A DNA stretch of 64,000 bases from assembly GCF_002775205.1 (NCBI RefSeq), contig NC_036444.1:248001-312000 (forward strand). The letters run 5' to 3'. The DNA is from Xiphophorus maculatus. Lineage: Eukaryota > Chordata > Actinopteri > Cyprinodontiformes > Poeciliidae. The notes beneath the pieces were generated by a model, which was not told where the DNA came from, did not search any database, and saw nothing but the letters and a program-made list of their open reading frames with translations. Numbering within the stretch: the first letter of the stretch is position 1; each line of letters opens with the position of its first letter. The position numbers and the translations under genes were made by a program. Below are positions 49,301 to 59,193 of this stretch, one piece after another.

Positions 49301-51546
49301 TCTTCACGCGGGCCTGTGAGTCAAAAGAAAATACCACCAAAGAAAGCTACGATGTTAATGTTAATAGCTAAACATGGCAAACCTTTTACTGAAGATACAT
49401 TTATCAAAGACTGTGTTATGAAAATGGTGGAGAACATTTTGCCCTGAGAAGAAGCAAGAATTTGCGAATGTTTGCCTGGCAGTAACAGTGTGGCACTGAG
49501 AGCTGAGGACATGAAACTGAGTATTTTGAACGGCAACGTCTGTCACTATCAGCAGTGAAAAGCCAAAAGAACATTTATGCACCTGGATTTATGGCACTTA
49601 TTTTTATTAAACTCTTGAGTAAGATTTGGTTATTACTGTTGATGTTATGAACCTGTAGATGTGACAAACTATTACTTTCTGAAAGATATTGTAAATGACG
49701 AGCAAAATTCACTTGTTTTAAGATTTAATAATAACAGACAACTTTGCATTACTTATAACTCCTGTTGAAAATGTTCTTGAGGCAAAGATATTTTTAAACT
49801 CATGTAAATTTAAGGTATTTCATACAGTTTGTTCAATGTTATCTGACTCTCCAGATATGAAAGAAAAGCAGAATTTCTGCTTTTAGAGTTGCCTGAGTGG
49901 CTTATATTTGGTTATTTTGTCATTTGAAAAATAAAGATAATTGTGACAATGAAAATTGTTTTATAACGGTGTGTATTTGCATGAAACTTTTGTAGTTAAA
50001 AAATGTCCGAACAAACTATTGGCCCCCGGGCACCTTCACTTTATCAAATCTGGCCCTCTTTGCAAAAAGTTTGGACACCCCTGCGTTACACACACAGTTG
50101 GTGACAACAAACACTGAACATTATTTACATAAGCCAAATGATGGAAAATCAGTTTATATATTAAAACTTTTTTAACCATTTTATTAGCGACGTACAGACA
50201 GGAGGAACATGATCTCAGAATAGCAGTTAGTGAGAGGTTGATCAATCCCAGGTGAGGCTCGGCTCGCTGCTGCTCACCTGCGAGTGAAATTGCGAAAATT
50301 TAGCGATTTTCAAGAAAAAACGTTGTCAACATTGGTAAAGCTAAATGAAAAATAAATACTTCATAGTACAGAACACAGCATGAAAATAGCAATATGAATG
50401 ATCTTATCATTATATTATTCTTCCATGATGACAGGTGAGGCTCTGCCTGGAAATGCAGTTACCTAACGGAGCTGACGGCTGGTTGTGGTATTCACCCCAC
50501 AGTGGTTGGGAGTTTTTGGCCGTCCTGATGAGTCTGCCGCCTCTTCTCCTCCCTATACTGGGTATAGCTCCTGTTAGCATCTGAAAGAGCGTCCAGCTCT
50601 GTCTGTCTCAGCGGCAGCATGGCATTTATTTTTAGCTCGTTAAGGTAACAATCACCTGTTAGAACCTTCGTTGGTTCTGCCAGTATAAATGGCTCAAAGT
50701 GCTGTGGAGAAAAGTCCAGATCAGGTCCTTGGCTGTGTCCTCTCCGGCTCTCGCCCTGCGCTCTCCTTTCTTTCATGTGGGAAATTATCCAGACTCTGTT
50801 TCAATTTTTATTTTTATTTATTTTAATTACAGCCCATAGTGACACAGTGTGGCGTTATCTAAAATGACGCCAGTCAAACGCAATATGATAAACAACTACT
50901 GGGGTAAAGTTGTGATTTTTCTGTAGACTCCAGTACAGAATGGACCTGATGATGTCATCAACCCAGGAGTGAAAAAATGGCGACCTCCATGGTTGAAAAA
51001 TATATCAAAAGATGTTTTTGAAGTAATTATGAGTTCTGGCGAGTCACAAACAGCGATTTTTTAGTTAATAGATAAATTGCAACAAATTTTTTCAACTAGT
51101 CCTGGATCCTTTTTTTTTTTTTACCCCTCCAGGGGGTATTTTTGTGGGCTCTAGTGTCCCTTATATGATAGTAGGCTGACAGGAAACGGGGAAGGAGAGG
51201 GGGGAAGACATGCGGCAAATGTCGTCGGGTCCGGGAGTCGAACCCGCAACGGCCGCGTTGAGGACTGAAGGCCTCCAAATATGGGTCGTGCTAACCGCTA
51301 CGCCACCACGGCACGCCCCGTCCTGGATCCTTTTAAAGATTTTATGTCCTTGTGATTTTCCCTCATGAAGCAATATAAAACATTTAGACTTTATTTTCTC
51401 TTTAGCCCTTTAGTAAATAAAAAATAAAATAATCAAAGTTTTTATTAATATCAGGTCAGATTCACTTATTCACTCTGCAACTTTAACTCTTATTCGTCTT
51501 CAGGTCAAAGGAGAAGAAGATAAACAACAGCAAGTTTTACACCTGA
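22760..51546 (+). CDS. plcg2: 1-phosphatidylinositol 4,5-bisphosphate phosphodiesterase gamma-2 (phospholipase C gamma 2)
   Basis: PLCG2 cleaves PIP2 to IP3 and diacylglycerol downstream of immune receptors. Coding exons: 22760-22943, 24314-24463, 25717-25810, 25883-25930, 26505-26589, 26704-26784, 26858-26901, 26993-27065, 27579-27680, 27771-27889, 28168-28253, 28335-28452, 28524-28692, 28787-28882, 29395-29481, 30016-30185, 30260-30460, 31411-31533, 31837-32017, 32109-32174, 32251-32360, 32437-32533, 32990-33062, 33278-33450, 36004-36106, 40908-41111, 41499-41638, 41713-41821, 41892-42059, 46879-46967, 47045-47202, 51504-51546. The total is 3744 nt, 1247 aa (human 1265); the exon count equals human. 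Order: PH (1-130), EF-hands, X box with catalytic H325, N326, E355, D357, H369 and E403, split PH half (484), N-SH2 (522, FLVRQS), C-SH2 (637, FLIRQR), SH3 (763-820), second PH half, Y box (945-1060), C2 (1060-1180). Linker tyrosines Y745 and Y749 stand where human Y753/Y759 are. Gly361's motif reads CWEGP instead of CWDGP. The C-tail lacks the NENQLQLYQEKC segment of human. Confidence 0.97.
23965..24036 (+). mobile_element. Small LINE ORF2 C-terminal remnant in plcg2 intron
   Basis: CTGACTGCTACTGGAGATTC onward reads [10 protein letters not shown], like the DCYWRSFLPTA ending of some fish LINE proteins. A second diverged copy starts at 24899 (TGACTGCTACTGGAGCTCCT). Both are too short for a family call. 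Confidence 0.35.
26204..26250. repeat. (ATTC)n microsatellite
   Basis: Perfect tetranucleotide run of about 12 copies in a plcg2 intron, 254 bp before the acceptor of the [10 protein letters not shown] exon. Confidence 0.95.
26410..26531 (+). repeat. 61-bp tandem duplication spanning a plcg2 splice acceptor
   Basis: Bases 26410-26470 and 26471-26531 are identical except one base (C at 26469, T at 26530). Each copy contains the polypyrimidine tract, the CAG acceptor and the first 27 bases of the exon. Reading frame shows the second acceptor (exon start 26505) is the productive one; using the first (26444) adds 61 nt and shifts the frame. Confidence 0.95.
29091..29232. repeat. 14-bp minisatellite
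   Basis: About ten copies of AGCAGCTTCAGATT with small variants (AGTAGTTTCAGATT, AACAGCATCAGATT) in a plcg2 intron. Confidence 0.9.
32565..32955. repeat. CpG-rich compound minisatellite in plcg2 intron
   Basis: Two sub-arrays: units based on GTCGCCTCTGAGTCGCC at 32565-32830, then five 21-bp copies of GAGGCACCGTGGTGGCCTCT type at 32830-32945. The array occupies nearly all of a 456-bp intron between the SH3 exon and the next exon and ends about 40 bp before the acceptor. Minus-strand ORFs here (up to 174 codons) are repeat artefacts. Confidence 0.9.
33451..36003. other. plcg2 intron, no gene seen
   Basis: A 2.55-kb intron with an (AT)n run at 34363-34391. The piece at 33985-34030 (GATCCGATTCTTCTGAACGG) and the piece beginning TAGAGCTGAAACGATTCCTC at 34534 look like parts of dispersed fish repeats, but boundaries could not be set. 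No exon-like block was found. Confidence 0.5.
34363..34391. repeat. (AT)n microsatellite
   Basis: Uninterrupted AT run following an A9 tract. Confidence 0.95.
36138..40610. repeat. Giant 17-bp minisatellite in plcg2 intron (4.5 kb)
   Basis: Tandem array of GCGTCACAGAACCAACA, with frequent variants at three positions (GCGTC/GCATC/GGCGTC; AACA/AATA/AACG) and recurrent 6-bp insertions of AAAACC giving 23-bp units. It starts 31 bp after the donor of the exon ending at 36106 and fills 93% of that 4.8-kb intron. Blocks with the same variant order recur (for example around 37900-38200 and 39000-39450), indicating higher-order duplication. There are on the order of 240 units; the assembled length may not be exact. 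Confidence 0.97.
43094..43533. mobile_element. Foldback element inserted in the pogo-like transposon
   Basis: Ends CATTCTCACTCCCAAGTCG and CGAGTCGGGAGTGAGAATG form an inverted pair with one or two mismatches. Internal segments are also self-complementary (CATATATTGACGCATGGG; GCATAATATGCAACGCATGG). There is no coding capacity of its own. It interrupts the transposon's left non-coding part and itself contains a SINE. A target duplication was not identified. Confidence 0.75.
43229..43421 (+). mobile_element. tRNA-derived SINE lacking its B box, inside the foldback element
   Basis: GTGGTGGCGCAGGGGGTTAGCACG is a tRNA-like A-box region, and TTTGGAGGCCTTAGTCCTCGATGCG then CCGACGACCTTTACCGCATGTCTTCCC follow the same order as the SINE at 51114-51319. 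The stretch that should hold the B box (GGTTCGACTCC) is missing between them, so this copy is internally deleted. It ends in an A-rich tail. Confidence 0.75.
43825..45129 (-). pseudogene. Broken pogo-like transposase (HTH + DDE)
   Basis: Three frames read one after another on the minus strand make one transposase. 45129-44830 is the N-terminal helix-turn-helix ([20 protein letters not shown]). 44833-44366 continues with [29 protein letters not shown] and [11 protein letters not shown] (first catalytic Asp). 44380-43825 carries [13 protein letters not shown] (second Asp), the region [14 protein letters not shown], and an acidic C-terminus. There are two frameshifts: one at the GAATGA junction near 44832, and one in a GGAT run at 44371-44386, which looks like slippage adding a repeat. 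At LQPLG the family normally has LQPLD, so the third catalytic Asp appears lost. The copy is dead. The family call is from motif recognition. Confidence 0.85.
45343..46878. other. Remaining part of plcg2 intron, no gene seen
   Basis: Ordinary intronic sequence. 46545-46610 contains a short segment (CACGCCACCTACTGGCGGCTTC) of the kind often found at the edge of fish repeats. Short ORFs show no family resemblance. Confidence 0.45.
46968..46995. repeat. (GTCA)n microsatellite at a plcg2 splice donor
   Basis: The donor of the exon ending at 46967 (GGG|GTCAGT) is the first unit of five GTCA copies. A stronger donor consensus, GTGAGT, lies at 46988, 20 nt downstream. Confidence 0.85.
47571..47794. 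mobile_element. hAT-type MITE with perfect 8-bp target duplication
   Basis: Termini CAGGGGTGGGCAATCCTGG and its complement ending GTGCCCACCCCTG, with the inner GAGGGCCGGTGTCCTGCA also repeated inverted. GTTTAAGG flanks both sides (47563-47570 and 47795-47802), the 8-bp duplication made by hAT transposases. It is 224 bp, non-coding, in the second-last plcg2 coding intron. Confidence 0.95.
48256..48352. repeat. 27-bp tandem repeat, 3.6 copies
   Basis: Copies start at 48256, 48283, 48310 and 48337 with unit TAGCTCCGTTAGCATTTCTA plus GTAGTAA; the third has one substitution (CCGG for CTAG). Confidence 0.93.
48811..50083 (+). mobile_element. Degenerate hAT transposon with BED zinc-finger remnant
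   Basis: Left end CAGGCATGTCCAAAGTCCGG, right end AAAAAGTTTGGACACCCCTG, and a perfect 8-bp duplication CGTTACAC at 48803-48810 and 50084-50091. The interior starts at 49046 with a short MATAKKTS-like reading, then [15 protein letters not shown] and RHYQSKH, the Cys2-His spacing of a BED zinc finger, followed by [27 protein letters not shown], typical of the GTF2IRD2/ZBED-like hAT transposase group. Several stops interrupt it and the catalytic core is deleted (element only 1273 bp). Confidence 0.9.
51114..51319 (-). mobile_element. tRNA-derived SINE with 15-bp target duplication
   Basis: On the minus strand the element begins GGGGCGTGCCGTGGTGGCG. The A box TGGCGTAGCGG maps to 51295-51305 and the B box GGTTCGACTCC to 51234-51244, spaced as in a tRNA promoter. 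A tRNA-unrelated body and an A-rich tail follow. GTCCTGGATCCTTTT flanks both ends (51099-51113 and 51320-51334), a clean LINE-type target duplication. It lies in antisense orientation in the last plcg2 intron. Confidence 0.95.
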
Positions 51547-51934
51547 GGACTCACCTGTCCCCCCCGTCCACCCTGTCCATCCCGTCCTGATCTTCATGGT
51601 TTGATCTTTTCTTCTCTTGTCGACTGAATGGCAACAATCTGACGTTACCGATGGATAAATCCTATTTATTTAAGTCAAACCATTTTCTGGATCTGATATT
51701 TTAGCAGGTGTGGAAATGTTACTGGTGTCTCAGACAGGAAGTGTAGAATAATTCTGCTTCCTGTTCTCGTGATGGTATTTATTTCTCGCGGTTCAATCTG
51801 CTGTTTTTTTCTCCTTTAACGCCTGAAATCAGAAGAATTTAAAGTGAATATGTGTGAAGCTGAAAGTTTGGATGTTAAATGATGCAGATGATGTTAATGA
51901 AGCTGTTTTCCTGTGTGACTTCATCCTCATAAAT

Positions 51935-51944
51935 AATAAATAAA
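51935..51944 (+). terminator. plcg2 polyadenylation signal (two overlapping AATAAA)
   Basis: AATAAATAAA is 389 bp after the plcg2 stop, followed by a T/GT-rich region. The implied 3' UTR is short and contains no repeats. Confidence 0.7.
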
Positions 51945-51964
51945 CATGTGCTCATTTCACCCAT

Positions 51965-52666
51965 CTTCCCTCTTTATTTCATTCTGCTCCAGATGCATTC
52001 TGGGAAACTTTGGGGCTGAATCAATTCAAACTAAAAATGTGATTTAGTTTTAATCCTAAATGAAGTTTGCACCTCAGCGGTTCCTTCGTCATCTGGATTA
52101 TTTTGGGGGTTTTATGGATTATGTCCTGAAGTTTAAAAACACAATAAAGAGAATATCCAGCTGACAGAAATAAAAATCAGCTTTTTCTATAGTAACGCCT
52201 CCTGTCAGAGAACAGATAGAAGTCATGTGAGTCCTGGTAACTGTGAGCCGCGTGAAGAGCTGATACAGACCATCAACATTATCTCCAGCATTACAACAGA
52301 AACGATTTAGCATTAAAATGTGAAACTGGGTTAGACACCAGAGGGCGTTGTTGAGTCAGTCTTAGTGTGTGTGTGTTATTATCCTGATATTAATGAGTTA
52401 CCAGGTGAGCGGCCCCTGAGAGCCATATGGGAGGCGGCGCTGGGAGAGAGAAGCAGATAGGAGGGAAGTGACGAAACACTTGGTGTGTGTGTGTGTGTGT
52501 AGGAGGAGGAAGTGTGTTCTTGCCTCCATTAGTGCCCAGTAGCAGCAGGAGGACGCTGCGCTGCTTCTTGTTCTCTGGTTTTAAACGGATCTAATTCTGC
52601 AGCTCCTGATCTGAACGGTGTGGAGTGCTGCTGTTTTTCTGAGGCGAATCTCCAGAAGAAAATAAC
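51965..52666. other. plcg2-pllp spacer and pllp 5' region
   Basis: About 700 bp. The right half (52430-52660) is more GC-rich, with a (GT)8-9 run at 52482-52500 and purine-rich GGAGGAGGAAG, and probably holds the pllp promoter and 5' UTR. No TATA box was recognised with confidence. Confidence 0.4.
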
Positions 52667-55600
52667 ATGGCGGACTTTCCCTCCAAGGTAACCACGGAGA
52701 CTAGCTCCCCACAGCCCCAGCAGGGGGCCGGCCGGCTGCGGGGGCTGGTTTCCAGCACCACCTCCAGGATGGACATGTCGTTCCTGCGCAGTGTCCCAGC
52801 GGCACTCATGGCGGCTGAAATGGTAAGAACTGTTCTGACCCGGTTCCTACAGACTGAACCACCATCAGTCTCTGAACCAGAGTTAATCCAGCTAAACAGA
52901 CGACGTTTCACCTGAAAGAAGCAGCGAAGGTGAGGTGTAGATCTGATTTTCCTCTTGGTTTTTCTACAAAATGGGAAAGACAAGAGAAGCTGGTTTACTT
53001 CGAGACCTGAACAGGAAATTATTTCCATTCAGTTTGAAACTTCAGAGTAAAGTACCGATTATGCAATCGGGTTCTGGTGTTCAGAACCCGATGGTTTCCA
53101 GTCCAGTTCTGGAACGACTGGGAACACTGGGAGGGTTCTGTGGTTCTGCAGCAACATCTCCTGCTGACTATGCAGTGACCCAGTTCTGGATTGTTAACAT
53201 CACTCTGCTAGCATAACTTTGTTAGCATGAATGAAACCTGAGTGAAACCTGAATGAAACCCGAGTGAAACCTGAATGAAACCCGAGTGAAATCTTAGTGA
53301 AACCTGAGTGAAACCTGAATGAAACCTTAATGAAACCTGAATGAAACCTGAGTGAAACCTGAATGAAACCTGAATGAAACCTGAGTGAAACCTGAATGAA
53401 ACCCGAGTGAAACCTGAATGAAACCCGAGTGAAATCTTAGTGAAACCTGAATGAAACCTGAATGAAACCTGAATGAAACCTGAGCGAAACCTGAATGAAA
53501 CCTGAGTGAAACCTGAGTGAAACCTGAGTGAAACCTGAATGAAACCTGAGTGAAACCTGAATGAAACCTGAACGAAACCTGAACGAAACCTGAATGAAAC
53601 CTGAGTGAAACCTGAATGAAACCTGAATGAAACCTGAGCGAAACCTGAATGAAACCTGAGTGAAACCTGAGTGAAACCTGAGTGAAACCTGAACGAAACC
53701 TGAATGAAACCTGAGTGAAACCTGAATGAAACCTGAGTGAAACCTGAATGAAACCTGAACGAAACCTGAATGAAACCCGAGTGAAACCTGAATGAAACCC
53801 GAGTGAAATCTTAGTGAAACCTGAATGAAATCTGAATGAAACCCGAGTGAAACCTGAATGAAACCTGAATGAAACCTGAGCGAAACCTGAATGAAACCTG
53901 AGTGAAACCTGAGTGAAACCTGAGTGAAACCTGAGTGAAACCTGAATGAAACCTGAGTGAAACCTGAATGAAACCTGAACGAAACCTGAACGAAACCTGA
54001 ATGAAACCTGAGTGAAACCTGAATGAAACCTGAATGAAACCTGAGCGAAACCTGAATGAAACCTGAGTGAAACCTGAGTGAAACCTGAGTGAAACCTGAA
54101 CGAAACCTGAATGAAACCTGAGTGAAACCTGAATGAAACCTGAGTGAAACCTGAGTGAAACCTGAGTGAAACCCGAGTGAAACCTTAGTGAAACCTGAAC
54201 GAAACCTGAATGAAACCTGAATGAAACCTGAGTGAAACCTGAATGAAACCTGAGTGAAACCTGAATGAAACCTGAATGAAACCTGAGTGAAACCTGAATG
54301 AAACCTGAGTGAAACCTGAATGAAACCTGAGTGAAACCTGAATGAAACCTGAGCGAAACCTGAACGAAACCTGAATGAAACCTGAGCGAAACCTGAATGA
54401 AACCTGAGTGAAACCTGAATGAAACCCGAGTGAAACCTGAATGAAACCCGAGTGAAATCTTAGTGAAACCTGAACGAAACCTGAACGAAACCTGAACGAA
54501 ACCTGAACGAAACCTGAATGAAACCTGAGTGAAACCTGAATGAAACCTGAATGAAACCTGAATGAAACCTGAACGAAACCTGAACGAAACCTGAGTGAAA
54601 CCTGAATGAAACCTGAGTGAAACCTGAGTGAAACCTGAGTGAAACCTGAATGAAACCTGAATGAAACCTGAACGAAACCTGAGCGAAACCTGAATGAAAC
54701 CTGAACGAAACCTGAACGAAACCTGAGTGAAACCTGAATGAAACCTGAATGAAACCTGAACGAAACCTGAGTGAAACCTGAACGAAACCTGAATGAAACC
54801 TGAACGAAACCTGAGCGAAACCTGAACGAAACCTGAACGAAACCTGAACGAAACCTGAGTGAAACCTGAATGAAACCTGAATGAAACCTGAACGAAACCT
54901 GAGTGAAACCTGAATGAAACCTGAGTGAAACCTGAACGAAACCTGAGTGAAACCTGAACGAAACCTGAGTGAAACCTGAACGAAACCTGAATGAAACCTG
55001 AATGAAACCTGAACGAAACCTGAATGAAACCTGAGTGAAACCTGAACGAAACCTGAGTGAAACCTGAATGAAACCTGAATGAAACCCGAGTGAAACCTGA
55101 ATGAAACCTGAGTGAAACCTGAATGAAACCTGAATGAAACCTGAACGAAACCTGAACGAAACCTGAACGAAACCTGAGTGAAACCTGAGTGAAACCTGAA
55201 CGAAACCTGAGTGAAACCTGAATGAAACCTGAGTGAAACCTGAGTGAAACCTGAATGAAACCTGAGTGAAACCTGAGTGAAACCTGAATGAAACCTGAGT
55301 GAAACCTGAATGAAACCTGAGTGAAACCTGAATGAAACCTGAATGAAAGCTGAGTGAAACCTGAATGAAAGCTGAGTGAAACCTGAATGAAACCTGAATG
55401 AAACCTGAATGAAACCTGAGTGAAACCTGAATGAAACCTGAGTGAAACCTGAATGAAACCTGAGTGAAACCTGAGTGAAACCTGAACGAAACCTGAACGA
55501 AACCTGAGTGAAACCTGAATGAAACCTGAACGAAACCTGAACGAAACCTGAATGAAACCCGAGTGAAACCTGAATGAAACCTGAGTGAAACCTGAATGAA

Positions 55601-58164
55601 ACCTGAGTGAAACCTGAACAAAACCTGAGTGAAACCTGAATGAAACCTGAACGAAACCTGAACGAAACCTGAATGAAAGCTGAGTGAAACCTGAATGAAA
55701 CCTGAGTGAAACCTGAATGAAAGCTGAGCGAAACCTGAGTGAAACCTGAACGAAACCTGAACGAAACCTGAGTGAAACCTGAATGAAACCTGAACGAAAC
55801 CTGAACGAAACCTGAATGAAACCCGAGTGAAACCTGAATGAAACCTGAGTGAAACCTGAATGAAACCTGAGTGAAACCTGAACAAAACCTGAGTGAAACC
55901 TGAATGAAACCTGAACGAAACCTGAACGAAACCTGAGTGAAACCTGAATGAAACCTGAACGAAACCTGAACGAAACCTGAACGAAACCTGAATGAAAGCT
56001 GAGTGAAACCTGAATGAAACCTGAATGAAACCTGAATGAAACCTGAACGAAACCTGAACGAAACCTGAACGAAACCTGAATGAAACCCGAGTGAAACCTG
56101 AATGAAACCTGAGTGAAACCTGAATGAAACCTGAGTGAAACCTGAACAAAACCTGAGTGAAACCTGAGTGAAACCTGAATGAAACCTGAATGAAACCTGA
56201 ACGAAACCTGAGTGAAACCTGAATGAAACCTGAGTGAAACCTGAATGAAACCTGAATGAAACCTGAATGAAACCTGAACGAAACCTGAACGAAACCTGAA
56301 TGAAAGCTGAGTGAAACCTGAATGAAACCTGAGTGAAACCTGAATGAAACCTGAATGAAACCTGAATGAAACCTGAGTGAAACCTGAATGAAACCTTTCC
56401 TGCCAGTTGCTGTTCTCTGCATCACTTCAGCTCTGAATTTTACTGAGAACAGAGGAAGATCTGCAGCAGATTCATAGAGAAATCATCACCAGATGAAAAA
56501 TTAAAATCACTTCATTAATTCATCATGGTTCTGATGGTTCTGGTTCTGGTTCCCTGGCCGCCTCCTCCTGCAGCCTCTCTTCCTCTGTGCTGCAGGTGTT
56601 GGGTCTGCTGCACTGGGCTCTGATTGCCGCCGCCCCCTACTGGCTGTTCCCTGCCTACGGCTGGGTGATGTTTGTGGCCGTCACTCTGTGGATCCTCACC
56701 ACCCTCCTCTTCCTCGTCCTGCTCTTCAGCGTCCCCCAGATCCTCTCCGCCGTTCCTTGGACCATGACTGTAGGTGGAGCGGCTCATTTCTGGGCCTCGC
56801 CGAGGTCCGGTGGTACCCGTACCAATACCGTTAGATAAAAACTTGAAGTACAGAAGGTAAAGTAATGAAGATCCTTGTTTAGCAGAACCTGACCCGGTTC
56901 TGGTGTCGTTTGCAGGTGATGATGTATAACGGAGTGGCCGCCCTGCTCTACCTCACCGCCTTCCTGACCAACGCCGCCACGGTCCGGATGTTCAACCCGC
57001 CCTTCGTCGGACACATCGGCGCTGCCGCTGTAAGTTTTCCATTATTCCACAAAGCTACAAGCCCCACAGCATGATGCTGCCGCCACCATGCCGGAGAGCC
57101 TCACTTCTCCAGGCAGCCATCTTGTCGCTGTGTTTCATCTGACCATGAAACCAGAAGACGGACACCTGAAGGCCTGCAGGAGTCCGTTTCCATGGTGATG
57201 GCCATCCTACTTCCTCCACGCTGGGTTAGCCTGGATGAAGAAGGCGAGTGAGAACAAAATTATCGCTGTGAGTCTGTAAAATGAATCTTCCTCCCATGGA
57301 AGCTGGCAGCTCGGCCTCCAACTCGCTCCTCATCATCACTAAGAGATTTAGCTGCGTTACCATGGGAACGCTGCCTGGAACTGACGGCATCTTCAGATGT
57401 GGATCGGAGAAAGTTCCCTGCTTAAATCGAAACCCAAAGCATGGAGCAGAGACGACTGGCCAACCAGGTCCAGGCTTTGGTTCTGAATCTCTCTTTACCG
57501 GATCCAGCAGATCTGGACCGGATCCTCTCAGGATTTAAAGTCTGACATGGAAAAGTACAGATCAGGAGTTTTACAGCCGCATGATGGCGTCACACCCACA
57601 GATCACCTGATCAGCTTTTACTGCGTCGACCAGTTAGCGACAACGCATCACTAGTTTCAGATTAAAGGTGTGAAAACATTAACCTTTGACCCTTTGCAGT
57701 AGGAAACCAGGGATCTGAACAGAAAATGAATTTGTAAGGACAATAATTAACAAGATTTCACCGAACTCTGATACAAACAGGTTCTTCTCAGATGATGGTC
57801 AGGTGAGCAAGAGACAGCAGCCAACAGGTTGAGGTCAGAGGTCAACAGCGTGGAGGCTTGCATTAACAGGGCCTGGAGAACCAACCAGCTGTTGATTGGT
57901 TGCTTCTCCAGGTGGGGACCCATCAGGGTTCCTGCTGTGCAGCTAGCAGGTCTAACCCTAACCCTGCAGGGCTGTTCAGGGAACGGCTGTTCAGGGAACG
58001 GCTGTTCCTGCAGCCCTGACTGCGACCGTCTCCAGATGTTTCTCCTCTCCCTGCAGTTCTTTGGAGCAGTGCTGACGCTGCTGTACGGCGCCGGAGCTTA
58101 CCTGTCCTACCTGGACTGGAGGGCCGATGGAGGGAACGCCGCCACCAGCACTGTGCCCACTTAG
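52667..58164 (+). CDS. pllp: Plasmolipin (MARVEL-domain tetraspan membrane protein)
   Basis: Plasmolipin is a four-pass MARVEL protein of myelin and apical epithelial/endosomal membranes that helps organise lipid domains. Four coding exons: 52667-52822, 56596-56769, 56916-57029 and 58057-58164, all phase 0, giving 183 residues (human 182). The start MADFPSKVTTETSSP closely resembles the family's N-terminus. Exon 2 has the first two membrane segments (VLGLLHWALIAAAPYWL, AYGWVMFVAVTLWIL...FLVLLF), exon 3 the third (MMYNGVAALLYLTAFL) and exon 4 the fourth (FFGAVLTLLYGAGAYLSYLDW) with the GGNAATS tail. The N-terminal cytosolic part is some seven residues longer than in human. Intron 1 (3.8 kb) is mostly an 11-bp minisatellite. 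Adjacent to arl2bp, as in human. Confidence 0.95.
53227..56397. repeat. Giant 11-bp minisatellite in pllp intron 1 (3.2 kb)
   Basis: About 288 tandem copies of TGAAACCTGAN-type units; variation is concentrated at two bases (AGTGAAACCTG, AATGAAACCTG, AACGAAACCTG, AGCGAAACCTG). Larger blocks repeat with the same variant order (for example 53370-53560 and 53760-53960). The minus strand has an open frame of 746 codons because 11-bp periods give the same 11-codon cycle in every frame; it has no other gene-like property. Confidence 0.97.
57030..58056. other. pllp intron 3
   Basis: Contains a minus-strand copy of the CAGCATGATGCTGCCGCC repeat core at 57066-57095 and a 15-bp duplicated GGCTGTTCAGGGAAC motif at 57969-57999. 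No additional exon seen. Confidence 0.45.
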
Positions 58165-58907
58165 GACCACCAGAACCAGGACCACCAGAACCAGGCCTTC
58201 ACATGGACCCAGTAATCATCTGAGCTCAGCAATCCGTCTAATTCTCCAGACTCGTCATCTTGCTTTGATAGAAAAGGAAACGCTGGAGATCTTCCTCAAC
58301 CTGATGAAGATCTGATCGGACCAGATCAGAACCGAACCACCAACTGGTTCAGATCTGGTCCGATTCATGTTTTCTCTCAACTCCAGCTCAGGAATCATTT
58401 CTCAAACCTTTTGACCCGTTTGGGTTTGATTCTCAGCTTTCCGATAATCCTGAAGCTAAACGCTGAGTGAAGGGTTGCTCCACCGTTTACCGAATGGACC
58501 GGTTCCGCCTGAACGTCTGGATCTCTGTTTACAGGCAGCGACTGACCTTTGACCTGGAACTAGTTCATCATGGCTCTATTTCAGTCCAGATGCTGAAGGT
58601 TCTGGAGGAAACGGGGAATTTCTCCTCCAGGATCAAAATGTTTAAATTTGAATCATAAAAAACTTTTTAATTCCCAGAAATGATGATTTTTTAATCTGAA
58701 ATCCAAGAAACCGAACTATGTTTTAATAATTAGCCACACCTTAAAGATGATCACAGCAAATTCCAGCCACTCTGTTTGTGACCCCGAAGTGAAAACTCTG
58801 TGGAAGGACGACCTCAGGCTCAGCCGCCAACGAATCCAGTGAACCTTCAGGCTGATGGTGGCTGCACATGAATCACTGAAGATTTTGAAATGAAGTAAAA
58901 ATCTGTG

Positions 58908-59119
58908 AATAAAACCAGTTAAAGGAAAGAAAGTCGGCAGCTTGATGATAAAAGTTTAAATTATTTGTGTTTAGATCAAATGTTTGGTTTGTTTTTCCTT
59001 CATTTTAAATGAAAATGTTTGTTTACACAGAAGGATCTGATCCAGACGTTCATGTTTTCATTTATGTTTTCACTGTAATCAGATTTTTAAAGCTCATTTT
59101 ATGAAACATTTACAATAAA
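58908..59119 (+). terminator. Candidate pllp polyadenylation signals
   Basis: AATAAA occurs at 58908-58913 and again at 59114-59119, 744 and 950 bp after the pllp stop. Either would end the transcript before the ATTC array. Confidence 0.5.
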
Positions 59120-59193
59120 GGACTCTAAGCTTTCAGTCAATTTCATTTAAAAATTAATTTGAACAAATTTTCATCAGAATCTGACAAAGATAA

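Noticed and set aside
51234-51305. A true tRNA gene on the minus strand
   Set aside because: A and B boxes are present, but the acceptor stem does not close and the unit continues into a SINE body with tail and target duplication.
54185-56425. 746-codon open frame on the minus strand
   Set aside because: It is produced entirely by the 11-bp tandem array, inside pllp intron 1, with an 11-residue cycle and no domain.
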